Shown here: positions 34,222-43,605 of the stretch, in pieces
Layout of the letters: every line of letters begins with the position of its first letter
Position numbering within the stretch: position 1 is the first letter of the stretch
NCBI GenBank assembly: GCA_963932465.1
Contig: OZ010792.1
Location: forward strand, 3,100,001-3,164,000
Source: Maratus speciosus
Taxonomy: Eukaryota > Arthropoda > Arachnida > Araneae > Salticidae
DNA length: 64,000 nt
Direction: 5' to 3'
Position numbers and translations under genes: made by a program
Notes under the pieces: generated by a model
What the model saw: the letters and a program-made list of their open reading frames with translations, nothing else
Told to the model about the DNA's origin: nothing
Database searches by the model: none

Positions 34222-35342
34222 TAGAGATGAGTTCGGGCTCATTTTTTGGAGCCCGGGCCCGCCCGAGCCCGACGATTTTAAGTCCGAGCCCGAAAGATTT
34301 TTTGTCATCAGAGTCCGAGCCCGCCCGAGCCTGATACCAAAAATATACATTAAAAAAATTGCATGATACTTAAAAATTGTTTCGAAAGTGATACCTCATT
34401 TTTAAAAACTTCTTACATAGAAATAACTGTTAAATGGAAATTTAAATTCAATCTCATCAAAAGAGCAGTTCGGTGTTAAATAAAAATATACTTTATACTT
34501 AAAAGCATTCTCATATTTTTTTCCCCCTTTAACCCGCAAATTTGATGTACACGTTAAAAGAAAATATGTTGAAAAGGCATGAAGTTTTCAGGAATTACTA
34601 TTTGTATGCTGAAGAATCCAACAAAATTTTTCAATTTCCTATAAAAGATGTATATTTTTAACTATAATCGATTCCTTTCTCATAACAGTCTTCCGTGATT
34701 GACGCGAACCGGAAAATCAACGTAAATTACAAAATTGACACCGGTATCGTATGCTTTTATATTAAAAAAGGAAACACTGACTGATTGCTTTCTATAGGAA
34801 TAACAAGGTAATTCTATTTACTTACGAAGGAAAGTGACCTCGTAAATCTACTACAGAGTCTTCAGCATGAGCAGAGTTCATGAAAATAGATATAATAACC
34901 AGTAAAGTTATTTTCATATGAAGAACGATCTACTAAAAATCGAAGAAAACATTCTCTTCCCGTTAGATAACTAAATAAAAAATAAATAAACGATAGGTTT
35001 AAAAAATATCTTCTGTCACAAACGAAAATTCTACTAAAAACAAATTCGTTGTTTGTGCTCGTTTTGATTGGCGCCATATTAATTGATCGTCATCAGAAAT
35101 TCCGTAAGACATAAATCTGAAAACATCACAAATTTTCTTTTGAAACAGCAATCAAATACTAAAATAAATAAACACGATGTCTGTTCCCCCTTTCATTTTG
35201 ATCAGAATAACATTGGAAAGACTTGAAAAGTAATTTTAAGCTGGAAAAAAGTTCTTTCAATCTTTTCAATACATAAAGTTTTCCGGTTTCAGGAAGAACG
35301 AGCCCGAAGACTAGAATAAAAATAGAGCCCGTCTCATCTCTA
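34222..35342. mobile_element. hAT-like element with GGGCTCG subterminal repeats
   Basis: Ends TAGAGATGAGTTCGGGCTC and, from the right, TAGAGATGAGACGGGCTC. The 8-bp duplication GTATATAC is at 34214-34221 and 35343-35350; it happens to be a palindrome, so the apparent inverted repeat is 18 bp. GAGCCCGAGCCCG-type words lie inside both ends. Length 1121 bp. The small frames inside show no transposase motif. Confidence 0.85.
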
Positions 35343-35429
35343 GTATATACATCATAAGAATACCACATATTCTGGTGAAAATTATACATTCTTCTTTTAG
35401 AGGAGTTTTCTGTAGTCTTGTAATCCAAC

Positions 35430-36110
35430 TGTTACGGCGTAAATGCCCTCAAATTTATTTGTTTATAATTTAACTCTGTTTATCTTTCATATTGCGAAAT
35501 ATAATTATAAAACTGATTTCTTTTGACAGAAAAAATCTAATCTGTTTATCTAAATTGTTTATAACCCTGAATCAATATTTATGAGTAACATTATGATTTC
35601 AAGGTCATGTAATATAGATTTACTTACTTTATAATAATTTTGAATTGATGGTGATTTATTAGTTTTATAATTACTTGGATGTCATTTAAATGAATATTAT
35701 AGCTATTTAGAAGATTTATAACTGCATATTGTAATTTTTATTTTGATGTTTATTTTATATAATATGTATCATTTTTAAAATGGTCAGTCTTGACTCTGTA
35801 ACCAAGCAGAGAACATGTAACATGTCCTGACTCTGTAATCAGAGATGCCAATTGTTAAATCATGGCTCTGTTTAATACAGAGTGTATAGTGGAAGTCCTG
35901 ACTCTGCAACCAAGCAGAGAACACATTTTTTTTTTGTATTGGCTCTGTTAAATACGGAGAATTACTATTATGGAACAATTATTAACTTCTAATGATGAAT
36001 AGAATTTACATACTATTTCAGTTTTATTTAATAAACTATTTAACCTAATTGCTCTCCCATCTCACTTGGATTTTGAAAATTTATTTGTCAGATGAATTTC
36101 GGCGCCAACA
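35430..36110 (+). repeat. 5' LTR of the BEL/Pao element
   Basis: Starts TGTTACGGCGTAAATGCC and ends GGCGCCAACA. A poly(A) signal AATAAA lies at 36030-36035, and an AT-rich TATA-like stretch (TTTATATAATATG) lies at about 35753. Between 35794 and 35959 there are five small inverted repeats of the CTCTG...CAGAG type. The U3/R/U5 borders cannot be fixed by eye. Confidence 0.96.
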
Positions 36111-36118
36111 TTTATTTT

Positions 36119-36136
36119 TGGTTCCGAGTAACCCGC
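36119..36136 (+). other. Putative primer-binding site
   Basis: TGGTTCCGAGTAACCCGC starts with TGG, as expected for pairing to a tRNA CCA end, and lies eight bases after the 5' LTR. It did not match any tRNA 3' end I could recall with confidence, so the primer tRNA is unassigned. Confidence 0.5.
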
Positions 36137-36384
36137 GAAACATTTTTTGGAAATAATAGTGAGCTATTGTGAAAGAGATTTGTGATTAACAACTGTGATT
36201 TATTTTTCAACATGTGATTAGTGTGTGATTTATATTTCAACCTGTGATTAGTGTGGAATTATTATTGTGCCATTTGGATTACGACATGCCATCTACATTA
36301 CCTGGAATTAACAGGTAAGAAAATATTTTTTTCATTTTCTATGAATGGTTAATGTTTTAAAATAAGAATTATTCTTTATTTGAA
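36137..36384 (+). promoter_or_regulatory. 5' leader of the BEL/Pao RNA
   Basis: Untranslated leader before the Gag start. It holds a directly repeated CA-CTGTGATTAGTGTG-type word (about 36212 and 36241), and a 10-codon upstream frame (36286-36318) ending over AACAGGTAAGA, which looks like a splice donor. No convincing acceptor was seen before the Gag ATG, so splicing is only a possibility. Confidence 0.4.
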
Positions 36385-39300
36385 ATGGAAAATCTTGAAA
36401 AGCTGAAAGCAAAACGTTCTGTTGAACGAACGAGTTTCACGAAATTAATTACAAAATTAGAAACATTATTAAATGATGACATTGATAATACGAAAACCGA
36501 TGAATTATTAGAGCTTCAAGAAATATTTCTCTTAAAAGAAACGGCTTTCCAAAGTTTGAATCGTGATATTGAAGCTCAAATATCCGACTTAAAAGAATAT
36601 GAAAAGGACATTGCTAATAGTGAAAAGTACACTGACCAATTGATCAGTGCTAAATTTAAAATTAAAAATAGATTAAGAAAATGTAAAAAGGATAATGTTT
36701 CTATGATAGCAACTAGTCGTGTAAATTCATTGAATGGTTCTGCTAGTGGAACAGAAACGAGTTCTGCCATGAAATTGCCTAAATTAAATGTTCCAAAATT
36801 TTCTGGTGAAATCGAAGAATGGGTCGAATTTTTTAACTGTTTTGAAACATCGATACACCAGAATAAATCACTATCTAAGATAGAAAAATTCGCTTATCTA
36901 AAATCCTTGTTATGTAATCGGGCCTATAATGTGGTAGAAGGGTTTCCTTTGACAGAACAAAATTATGATACTTGTATTGATTTATTAAAGGACCGTTTTG
37001 GTAAGGTTGATGTTATTATTAATAAACACATGACTAATTTATTAAATATGGAACCAGTTAAAAATTGTTCAAATTTAAATGCATTAAGAAGATTGCATGA
37101 CATGTGCGAAGTTAATATTAGAAGTTTAAGAAATTTGGGGGTAACATCCAGTTCTTATGGACAATTGCTAAATCCTATTTTGCTAAAGCTATTGCCCGAT
37201 GAATTAGTGATTGAATATCATAGAAAACGTGATACTAGCAAAGAGTCAGATGTAACCGATCTAATTGCCTTTCTGAAATGTGAAATAGAATGTAGAGAAA
37301 AGGCTTTGTCAATGACAAGTTCTAAAAATGATGCATCCTCTTCTTTTGTACATAAAAATAAAACTGAATTTCGTGAAAAGAAAACATCAAATAAATATCA
37401 ACATGCTAATACCTTAAATGCCACTATTAAAGTTTTTTGTGTATTTTGCAAAGGTAATGATCATTTATCTTCCGAGTGTAAAAATTTAGCTGATGATAAG
37501 AAAAGATTAATGTTACGTAAGGAGGGTAGATGTTACAAATGCTTTTTGAAATCGCATTTATCTTCGCAATGCCGCATAAAATTAAAGCCATGTCTAAATT
37601 GTAAAAGCACTGAACATAACAAATTATTTTGCTTTAAGAAAAGTTTGAAACCGGAAATTAATGAAAATCAAAATCAAACAGTTGTATCTAATTCTCATTG
37701 TAATTTTAGAAATTCTAAGCATGCTGTTTTATTGCAAACATGTTGTGTAACTGCTCAAGGTAATTCTAAATCAAAGGTAGTTCGATTATTACTTGATTCT
37801 GCAAGCGAAAAAAGCTTCATAACAAAAGCATTAGCTCGTGAATTAAATTTGCCTGTTTTAAGAAAAGAACATTTAACTGTATTCGCTTTTGGCATGGATC
37901 AAGGTCGCGAAGAAGAATATGATGTTTTTAAAATTAAATTGCGAAGTAAAATGAATTATCATCGTTTTATAGATGTTGAGGTGCTAGCTACCGATTTGAT
38001 AAGTGCAACAACATTGAAGGTTCCCAATTCTGACCCTCTAGTTATAAAATACATTGAAAGTAAAAGATGGAGGTTAGCCGACCCTACGCCCGAGGAATCC
38101 GAAGTACAAATTTTACTTGGAGCTGATTATTTCTGGAATGTTCAGAGAGGTGTCGTTGAAGAAATTAATGACCATTTATATGTAGCTAATACACTTTTTG
38201 GGTACACAATAGTGGGAAAAATAAACTCTAAAGGTAACGAAACAGTTAATGCTCATCTTGTATCTGTTAATGAAATAGAAAATTTTGATTTGCAAAAGTT
38301 TTGGAAACTAGAGTCTTTGGGTATTTGTGATAGTAAAAATGAATTATTTTCACAAAAGGATTTAGATGCTCTTGATTTATTTAATGATAATTTAAATTTT
38401 GTAAATGGAAGATATGAAACTAAACTTTTGTGGAAAGTAAATAAAAATGAATTGGAATCCAATTTTGATGTAGCTAAACATAGACTTTGGGGATTAAAAT
38501 CAAAATTGTGCAAAAATGAATGGTTACTTAAGGAATATGAGAAAATATTAAATGAACAATGTGGTTTGGGTATAATTGAAGAATGTGAGTTTAATAAAGA
38601 TGAAATAAACACGTATTACATGCCTCACAGACCAGTAATAAGGGAAGATAAATCGACAACTAAAGTAAGAATTGTTTTTGATGCGTCATCCAAAGATAAG
38701 GGGGCAAAATCGTTAAACGAGTGCTTATTTCCTGGGCCCAATCTAAATCCTAACATATTGGACATTATTTTAAAATTCCGTCTCCACAAAATTGCTTTCT
38801 TGGCCGATATAGAAAAGGCATTCTTGCAAATCCAGATACAACAAGAAGATAGAAATTTTTTGAGGTTCCTGTGGTTTGACAATATCACTAGTAACAATCC
38901 CATTTTGAAGGTTTTTCGCATGGCCCGTGTAACTTTTGGTGTAACAACTTCACCCTTTTTCCTTTCTGCAACCATCAAACATCACATTGAGGGGTATAAA
39001 GATTTGTTTGGAAAAATAGTTAATATGCTGGATACTTCCTTATACGTTGATGACCTGTTTCATGGAGCTGATTCAGTAAATGAAGCTTTTGTTTTATCAA
39101 ACGGTGCAGAGAAGATATTGAGTGAGGCCAATATGAAACTCAGAAAATTTAAAACCAATTCTTCCGATTTAAAATTTTTATGGAAGGAACATGGAATAAA
39201 CTTTGAGGAAGACACTCTTGAACAAAATCTTTCGAAGGTATTGGGAATTATATGGATAACAGAAAGTGACACCTTGAAAATAGACATACAACCACTTTTA

Positions 39301-39996
39301 GTAGAATTTGACCATAAAATTATTACCAAACGTATTGTTTTACAAACTGTGGCAAAAATTTATGATCCTATTGGACTCATTTCCCCTTTCGTGATAAGAA
39401 TTAAATTTTTAATGCAAGAACTCTGGGAACATGGAATTGACTGGGATTCTACATTACCAGATTCTTTAAGTGGAAAATTCAGAAAATGGCATAATGAAAT
39501 AAAAGACTTGGTAAATTTTGAAATTCTTAGAAAATATTTTGTAACTATCCCAAAATTAAATCCTGAAACCGCTCAACTTTTCATATTTTCTGATGCTAGT
39601 TTAAAGGGGTATGGGTCAGTGGCTTATTTACGTGATTCTTCTTCTCGTGAAACTTCATTTGTAATAGCAAAGTCGAGAGTAGCGCCTCTCAAGAAAATTA
39701 CATTGCCGCGCATCGAACTTCTTGGAGCACTTACGGCTGCAAGATTAGCGAATTATTTAAAGGAAATATTTAAAATTGTGAATGAAAATATATTTTGTCT
39801 AAGTGACTCCCAAATTACCTTGCACTGGATTAAAGGAAGTGCTAACAACTGGAAGCCCTTTGTGGCAAACCGCGTACGCGAAATTCAGGAACTTGTTGCT
39901 CCTGTACAATGGAAATTTTGTAAAGGAAAGGAAAATCCTGCAGATGTTCTCTCTCGTGGTTGCTCTGCATCTGAATTGATTAATAACGAGGTATAG
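36385..39996 (+). CDS. BEL/Pao Gag-protease-RT-RNase H polyprotein (up to an in-frame TAG)
   Basis: 1203 codons. A coiled-coil-like N-terminus is followed by a DUF1759-type Gag domain (about 130-300, LPKLNVPKFSG at 131), then three CX2CX4HX4C zinc knuckles at 352-365, 383-396 and 403-416. The aspartic protease has LLLDSAS with Asp471 and a later LLGADYFW at 577-584; an Ala replaces the usual Gly of the DSG motif, a variant I believe occurs in this family. The reverse transcriptase has VRIVFDASS, catalytic Asp808 (ADIEKAF) and YVDD at 887-890. The Pao-type linker with YDPIGLISPF at 993-1002 precedes RNase H (Asp1070, Glu1111, Asp1141, Asp1187). ATG at 36385 is the first long-frame Met and gives a normal Gag start. 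The frame stops at TAG 39994-39996, right after the ADVLSRG-type end of RNase H, while the same frame stays open afterwards. Confidence 0.95.
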   Translation: MENLEKLKAKRSVERTSFTKLITKLETLLNDDIDNTKTDELLELQEIFLLKETAFQSLNRDIEAQISDLKEYEKDIANSEKYTDQLISAKFKIKNRLRKCKKDNVSMIATSRVNSLNGSASGTETSSAMKLPKLNVPKFSGEIEEWVEFFNCFETSIHQNKSLSKIEKFAYLKSLLCNRAYNVVEGFPLTEQNYDTCIDLLKDRFGKVDVIINKHMTNLLNMEPVKNCSNLNALRRLHDMCEVNIRSLRNLGVTSSSYGQLLNPILLKLLPDELVIEYHRKRDTSKESDVTDLIAFLKCEIECREKALSMTSSKNDASSSFVHKNKTEFREKKTSNKYQHANTLNATIKVFCVFCKGNDHLSSECKNLADDKKRLMLRKEGRCYKCFLKSHLSSQCRIKLKPCLNCKSTEHNKLFCFKKSLKPEINENQNQTVVSNSHCNFRNSKHAVLLQTCCVTAQGNSKSKVVRLLLDSASEKSFITKALARELNLPVLRKEHLTVFAFGMDQGREEEYDVFKIKLRSKMNYHRFIDVEVLATDLISATTLKVPNSDPLVIKYIESKRWRLADPTPEESEVQILLGADYFWNVQRGVVEEINDHLYVANTLFGYTIVGKINSKGNETVNAHLVSVNEIENFDLQKFWKLESLGICDSKNELFSQKDLDALDLFNDNLNFVNGRYETKLLWKVNKNELESNFDVAKHRLWGLKSKLCKNEWLLKEYEKILNEQCGLGIIEECEFNKDEINTYYMPHRPVIREDKSTTKVRIVFDASSKDKGAKSLNECLFPGPNLNPNILDIILKFRLHKIAFLADIEKAFLQIQIQQEDRNFLRFLWFDNITSNNPILKVFRMARVTFGVTTSPFFLSATIKHHIEGYKDLFGKIVNMLDTSLYVDDLFHGADSVNEAFVLSNGAEKILSEANMKLRKFKTNSSDLKFLWKEHGINFEEDTLEQNLSKVLGIIWITESDTLKIDIQPLLVEFDHKIITKRIVLQTVAKIYDPIGLISPFVIRIKFLMQELWEHGIDWDSTLPDSLSGKFRKWHNEIKDLVNFEILRKYFVTIPKLNPETAQLFIFSDASLKGYGSVAYLRDSSSRETSFVIAKSRVAPLKKITLPRIELLGALTAARLANYLKEIFKIVNENIFCLSDSQITLHWIKGSANNWKPFVANRVREIQELVAPVQWKFCKGKENPADVLSRGCSASELINNEV
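39994..39996 (+). other. In-frame TAG splitting gag-pol
   Basis: Upstream and downstream coding sequences are in the same frame, and 39997-41613 continues with family-typical sequence (HGPSWL). The single TAG lies between RNase H and integrase, a place where related proteins are continuous and usually have an aromatic residue. A single transition would explain it. The 3' context (TTA CAT) does not look like a known readthrough signal, but readthrough cannot be excluded. Confidence 0.92.
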
Positions 39997-41613
39997 TTAC
40001 ATGGTCCTAGCTGGCTGAAGGAAGAATCGTTACCAGTATTTCCCCCTGAAACTCAACCTAATCTACCTGATGAAGAGGTCTTGCAAGAACAACGTAAAAC
40101 GCTTGTTTGCTCCATATCCCAAAATATTCCAGAATTTGAGCTTTTATTTAAATTTTCATCCTGGTCTAAATTAAAACGAATTACGGCTTGGTGCCTCAGA
40201 TTCATCAAAAATAGTACATGCCCATCTGAACGAGTCTATGGTTTTTTGACTGTTCCAGAACTTGAAAGGGCAACAAATGCTATTGTGAAATTAATTCAAA
40301 ACCATGAATTCGGAGACGAACTGAAAATTCTAAAATCCAGAAAGATCCTAAATTCTAAAAGCAAACTCCTTCCTTTACATCCATTTCTTGACGAAAATGA
40401 TATTCTTCGTGTTGGAGGTAGGCTAAAAAATGCAAACTTGTCTGAATATCAAAAACATCAAATCATTCTCCCTAAAAGGCATCATGTTACAGACTTGATA
40501 ATAAAGTATTTTCATGAGAAACATCTTCATAGCGGGACTCAATTGACAATTTCAGCAATTCGACAAAAATTTTGGATAGTTAATGCTAAAGAAGCTGTGA
40601 AAAGAGAAATAAGGAAATGTATGAAATGTTTCCGAAATTCATCACACCTTTCATCTCAGTTGATGGGAAATCTGCCATCAGCACGCGTGACACAAGCTCG
40701 AGTATTTTCAAGAGTAGGAGTCGACTTAGCCGGCCCCTTTTTGATCAAACCTCGTAAGGGACGGGGTGTGAAACCCTTTAAACATTATGTTTGTCTGTAT
40801 GTTTGTTTCGTAACAAAAGCTATCCATCTTGAGTTAGTCACTGATCTTACAACTGAAACCTTTCTAGCCTCATTGAAAAGATTCGTGGCTCGACGTGGAA
40901 AACCTCTAGAAATATTTTCCGACAGAGGTACAAATTTTGTAGGGGCAGACCGCGAAATAAAGAGAATGATGTCTCTAATTGCTTCTGATGAAAAATTGCA
41001 CAAGTATCTTACTGACGAAATGATAGTATGGAAATTCAACCCACCTTCCGCCCCTCACTTTGGAGGCCTTTGGGAAGCGGGAATAAAACAAATGAAAAAT
41101 CATTTGAAGAGAACAATTGGTGATCAGATTTTAACTTATGAAGAATTTTTGACCTTAATTGCACAAATTGAGTCATGCTTAAATTCAAGACCGCTTGTCG
41201 CTGAGTCTTCTGATCCAAATGACTTTACGGCTCTGACGCCAGGACATTTTATTATAGGAGCACCCTTGACCTCCTTACCTGAGCCTGATATCTCCTCTAC
41301 CTATGTAACTCCTTTGGAACGTTGGAAATTGCTACAAAAGATTTTCCAAAGTTTTTGGAAAAGGTGGTCGTCAGACTATCTCTCACAATTGCAGCAACGT
41401 ACAAAGTGGTTTAGAAGCAACCCGAACTTAAAAATCAATGACTTGGTGTTGATAAAGGAAGAAAACCAGCCCCCATTAGGGTGGAAATTGGGCAGAATAA
41501 TTGAACTATTTCCTGGGGATGATAATATTGTTCGTGTTGTCAAATTAAAGACTTCTACTGGTGAACTGAAACGCCCTATCACAAAATTGTCTCCTCTACC
41601 GATGGACATTTAA
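39997..41613 (+). CDS. BEL/Pao integrase portion of the polyprotein
   Basis: 538 codons in frame with the upstream Gag-Pol, ending at TAA 41611-41613. There is no ATG placed to make a separate protein, so it was presumably part of one polyprotein. In numbering from 40081, the zinc-binding H2C2 module has HEKHLH at 145-150 and CMKC at 180-183. The DDE catalytic triad is Asp215 (GVDLAGPF), Asp281 (FSDRGTNF) and Glu332 (FGGLWEAGIKQM). The C-terminal region (about 410-505, SFWKRWSSDYLSQLQQR and PPLGWKLGRI) matches the DUF5641-type tail typical of BEL/Pao integrases. Integrase inserts the cDNA and makes the 5-bp staggered cut seen here as the CCAAC duplication. Length and motifs look intact. Confidence 0.93.
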   Translation, partial: LHGPSWLKEESLPVFPPETQPNLPDEEVLQEQRKTLVCSISQNIPEFELLFKFSSWSKLKRITAWCLRFIKNSTCPSERVYGFLTVPELERATNAIVKLIQNHEFGDELKILKSRKILNSKSKLLPLHPFLDENDILRVGGRLKNANLSEYQKHQIILPKRHHVTDLIIKYFHEKHLHSGTQLTISAIRQKFWIVNAKEAVKREIRKCMKCFRNSSHLSSQLMGNLPSARVTQARVFSRVGVDLAGPFLIKPRKGRGVKPFKHYVCLYVCFVTKAIHLELVTDLTTETFLASLKRFVARRGKPLEIFSDRGTNFVGADREIKRMMSLIASDEKLHKYLTDEMIVWKFNPPSAPHFGGLWEAGIKQMKNHLKRTIGDQILTYEEFLTLIAQIESCLNSRPLVAESSDPNDFTALTPGHFIIGAPLTSLPEPDISSTYVTPLERWKLLQKIFQSFWKRWSSDYLSQLQQRTKWFRSNPNLKINDLVLIKEENQPPLGWKLGRIIELFPGDDNIVRVVKLKTSTGELKRPITKLSPLPMDI

Positions 41614-41894
41614 TATAATAGAATTTTACTTTATTTTAACTAACTTTATTATTATTATTTTTTTCTATGTCTAATTTTTGTAACTTTCTGAACTATTTTG
41701 TATATTAATGTCTTTTTCTATTTTTAGTTGTTCCAGAAACTGTTTTTTATAGAAGTAGTAGGATTTAATTGCATTTCATTTTAGTTATACTTAACATTTA
41801 AGGTAATATTTTAAATTTGTATTTAATATTTGATTATTTAGTATGTGATAGTGGAAATTTGGTAAGTTATAATTGTTCGATGAACTCCGTTCAT
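41614..41894 (+). other. 3' untranslated part of the BEL/Pao element
   Basis: About 280 AT-rich bases between the integrase stop and the polypurine tract. No env or accessory frame. Confidence 0.8.
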
Positions 41895-41906
41895 GGAGGC
41901 GGAGGA
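41895..41906 (+). other. Polypurine tract
   Basis: GGAGGCGGAGGA lies directly upstream of the 3' LTR. It is nearly all purine (one C) and is the expected primer for plus-strand DNA. Confidence 0.85.
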
Positions 41907-42586
41907 TGTTACGGCGTAAATGCCCTCAAATTTATTTGTTTATAATTTAACTCTGTTTATCTTTCATATTGCGAAATATAATTATAAAACTGATTTCTTT
42001 TGACAGAAAAAATCTAATCTGTTTATCTAAATTGTTTATAACCCTGAATCAATATTTATGAGTAACATTATGATTTCAAGGTCATGTAATATAGATTTAT
42101 TTACTTTATAATAATTTTGAATTGATGGTGATTTATTAGTTTTATAATTACTTGGATGTCATTTAAATGAATATTATAGCTATTTAGAAGATTTATAACT
42201 GCATATTGTAATTTTTATTTTGATGTTTATTTTATATAATATGTATCATTTTTAAAATGGTCAGTCTTGACTCTGTAACCAAGCAGAGAACATGTAACAT
42301 GTCCTGACTCTGTAATCAGAGATGCCAATTGTTAAATCATGGCTCTGTTTAATACAGAGTGTATAGTGGAAGTCCTGACTCTGCAACCAAGCAGAGAACA
42401 CATTTTTTTTTGTATTGGCTCTGTTAAATACGGAGAATTACTATTATGGAACAATTATTAACTTCTAATGATGAATAGAATTTACATACTATTTCAGTTT
42501 TATTTAATAAACTATTTAACCTAATTGCTCTCCCATCTCACTTGGATTTTGAAAATTTATTTGTCAGATGAATTTCGGCGCCAACA
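41907..42586 (+). repeat. 3' LTR of the BEL/Pao element
   Basis: 680 bp, the same as the 5' LTR except for one T in place of C in TAGATTTA(C/T)TTAC and one fewer T in the run near 42403. Poly(A) signal AATAAA at 42506-42511. Followed by the target duplication CCAAC. Confidence 0.96.
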
Positions 42587-42591
42587 CCAAC

Positions 42592-43012
42592 CTTCTGGAA
42601 AAAATTCTACTTTTATAATTATTTCAACTAGATTTAATTTAGTTCTCGTCCGCCCAAGTTGACTTTAAATATTTCAGGTTTGGGTCGATTTCGGATTAGT
42701 TTTTGAGTCTGTCGGGTTCCGGTTGATCTGATTTTTTTTAAAGAAAGTCCTGAATATTTTTCAAATGAAAAAACTATGTATAAAAGTACTAACGAGCAGA
42801 CATTTTATAAAAAAAAAGTTCATTATTAAAGATTAAAAAATATACAAAAAAATTAAAAAATATAGTAAAGAATTATGCACTATTTTTCCATAAATCTATT
42901 AAAATATGGATTCATCTTCTTTCATTTCGGACTTCAGTCGGTTTGAGGTCGGGTTTTGGGTTGACTTTAAGCAGAAATTTTGCTATTCGGGTCGAGTTGT
43001 ACCCGACCCGTG
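42592..43012 (+). mobile_element. Right remnant of the older element split by insertions
   Basis: Contains GGGTCGATTTCGG, GGTCGGGTTTTGGGTTGACT and ends GTACCCGACCCGTGCA, mirroring 33255-33556. CCTGAATATTTTTC here resembles CCGACTATTTTTC at about 33383. Host of the BEL/Pao insertion. Confidence 0.4.
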
Positions 43013-43074
43013 CAGTAATAGTTAGGCTGAAGATAATATGAAAATTATTCATTATACGTGGATTGCCATACAAT

Positions 43075-43301
43075 CAGGGGCGTAGCCACAGATATTTTTT
43101 CGGGGGGGAGAATCCGAAAATTTCCCAACTTGGAATAAATTGCTCCAATTTTCGACTAAAATGATATGCACAATGTGTGTAATAATTATAATGATACTTT
43201 ACTTTTGCATAAAAAATTCCTTTCCAAAGTAAAATTCTGAAACTGAAAACATAAAAATTCTAATTATGGCTTTGTTTACTAAAAAAATAAATATGCTTTT
43301 T
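43075..43301 (+). mobile_element. Left part of a hAT-like element (relative of 33565-34164)
   Basis: Starts CAGGGGCGTAGCCAC and follows the 33.6-kb element (AAAATGATATG, CACAATGTGTGT, AACATAAAAATT). The right end is missing, apparently cut off by the Helentron-like fragment that follows. Confidence 0.7.
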
Positions 43302-43495
43302 ACTTTCTTCTATCTTTACAAGAAGAAAGTATTGGATTCGTGAAAAAATTCGACTTCCGGTTTTAGACTGATTTATACGTTTTAGTAAGTCCTGAACACG
43401 ATTCGACTGTTTTTAGAAAATGTCTGCCTATATGTGATACAAATTTTGTGGGCGCTCTAACACAAGAACTAATGCACAAAATTTAACAAAACTTA
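43302..43495 (-). mobile_element. Truncated Helentron/HINE-like copy 3
   Basis: Carries the terminal hairpin (ACTTTCTTCTATCTTTACAA, GAAGAAAGT), TTCGACTTCCGGTTTT and the start of one core unit (GGGCGCTCTAAC). It stops before any further unit. Confidence 0.75.
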
Positions 43496-43605
43496 TACAA
43501 ACATATACATATAAACTTACTTATCTAAATACCACAAAAATTTCATTTGCAAATACAGAGCTCATATACAATTTCTCTGGGGTACAAAACACCCCACCTC
43601 ACCAG

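Larger units (their letters stand above)
35430..42586 (+). mobile_element. BEL/Pao LTR retrotransposon, nearly intact
   Basis: A 7157-bp element bounded by near-identical LTRs (681 and 680 bp, TG...CA) and the 5-bp target duplication CCAAC (35425-35429 and 42587-42591). Gene order is Gag, protease, reverse transcriptase, RNase H, integrase in one frame, the order and domain set of the BEL/Pao (Belpaoviridae-type) elements. One in-frame TAG at 39994-39996 is the only break. No env-like frame follows integrase. The LTRs differ by one C/T substitution (about 35624 versus 42101) and one T in a T-run, so the insertion is recent. It acts through reverse transcription in cytoplasmic particles and integration in the nucleus, as known for the family. 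Confidence 0.97.

Noticed and set aside
38253..39329. Long minus-strand frames opposite the BEL/Pao polymerase
   Set aside because: Shadow frames of a real coding sequence on the other strand; no independent features.
41614..41906. Possible env or accessory gene after integrase
   Set aside because: Only AT-rich sequence with stops in every frame before the polypurine tract; the element is not retrovirus-like in that respect.
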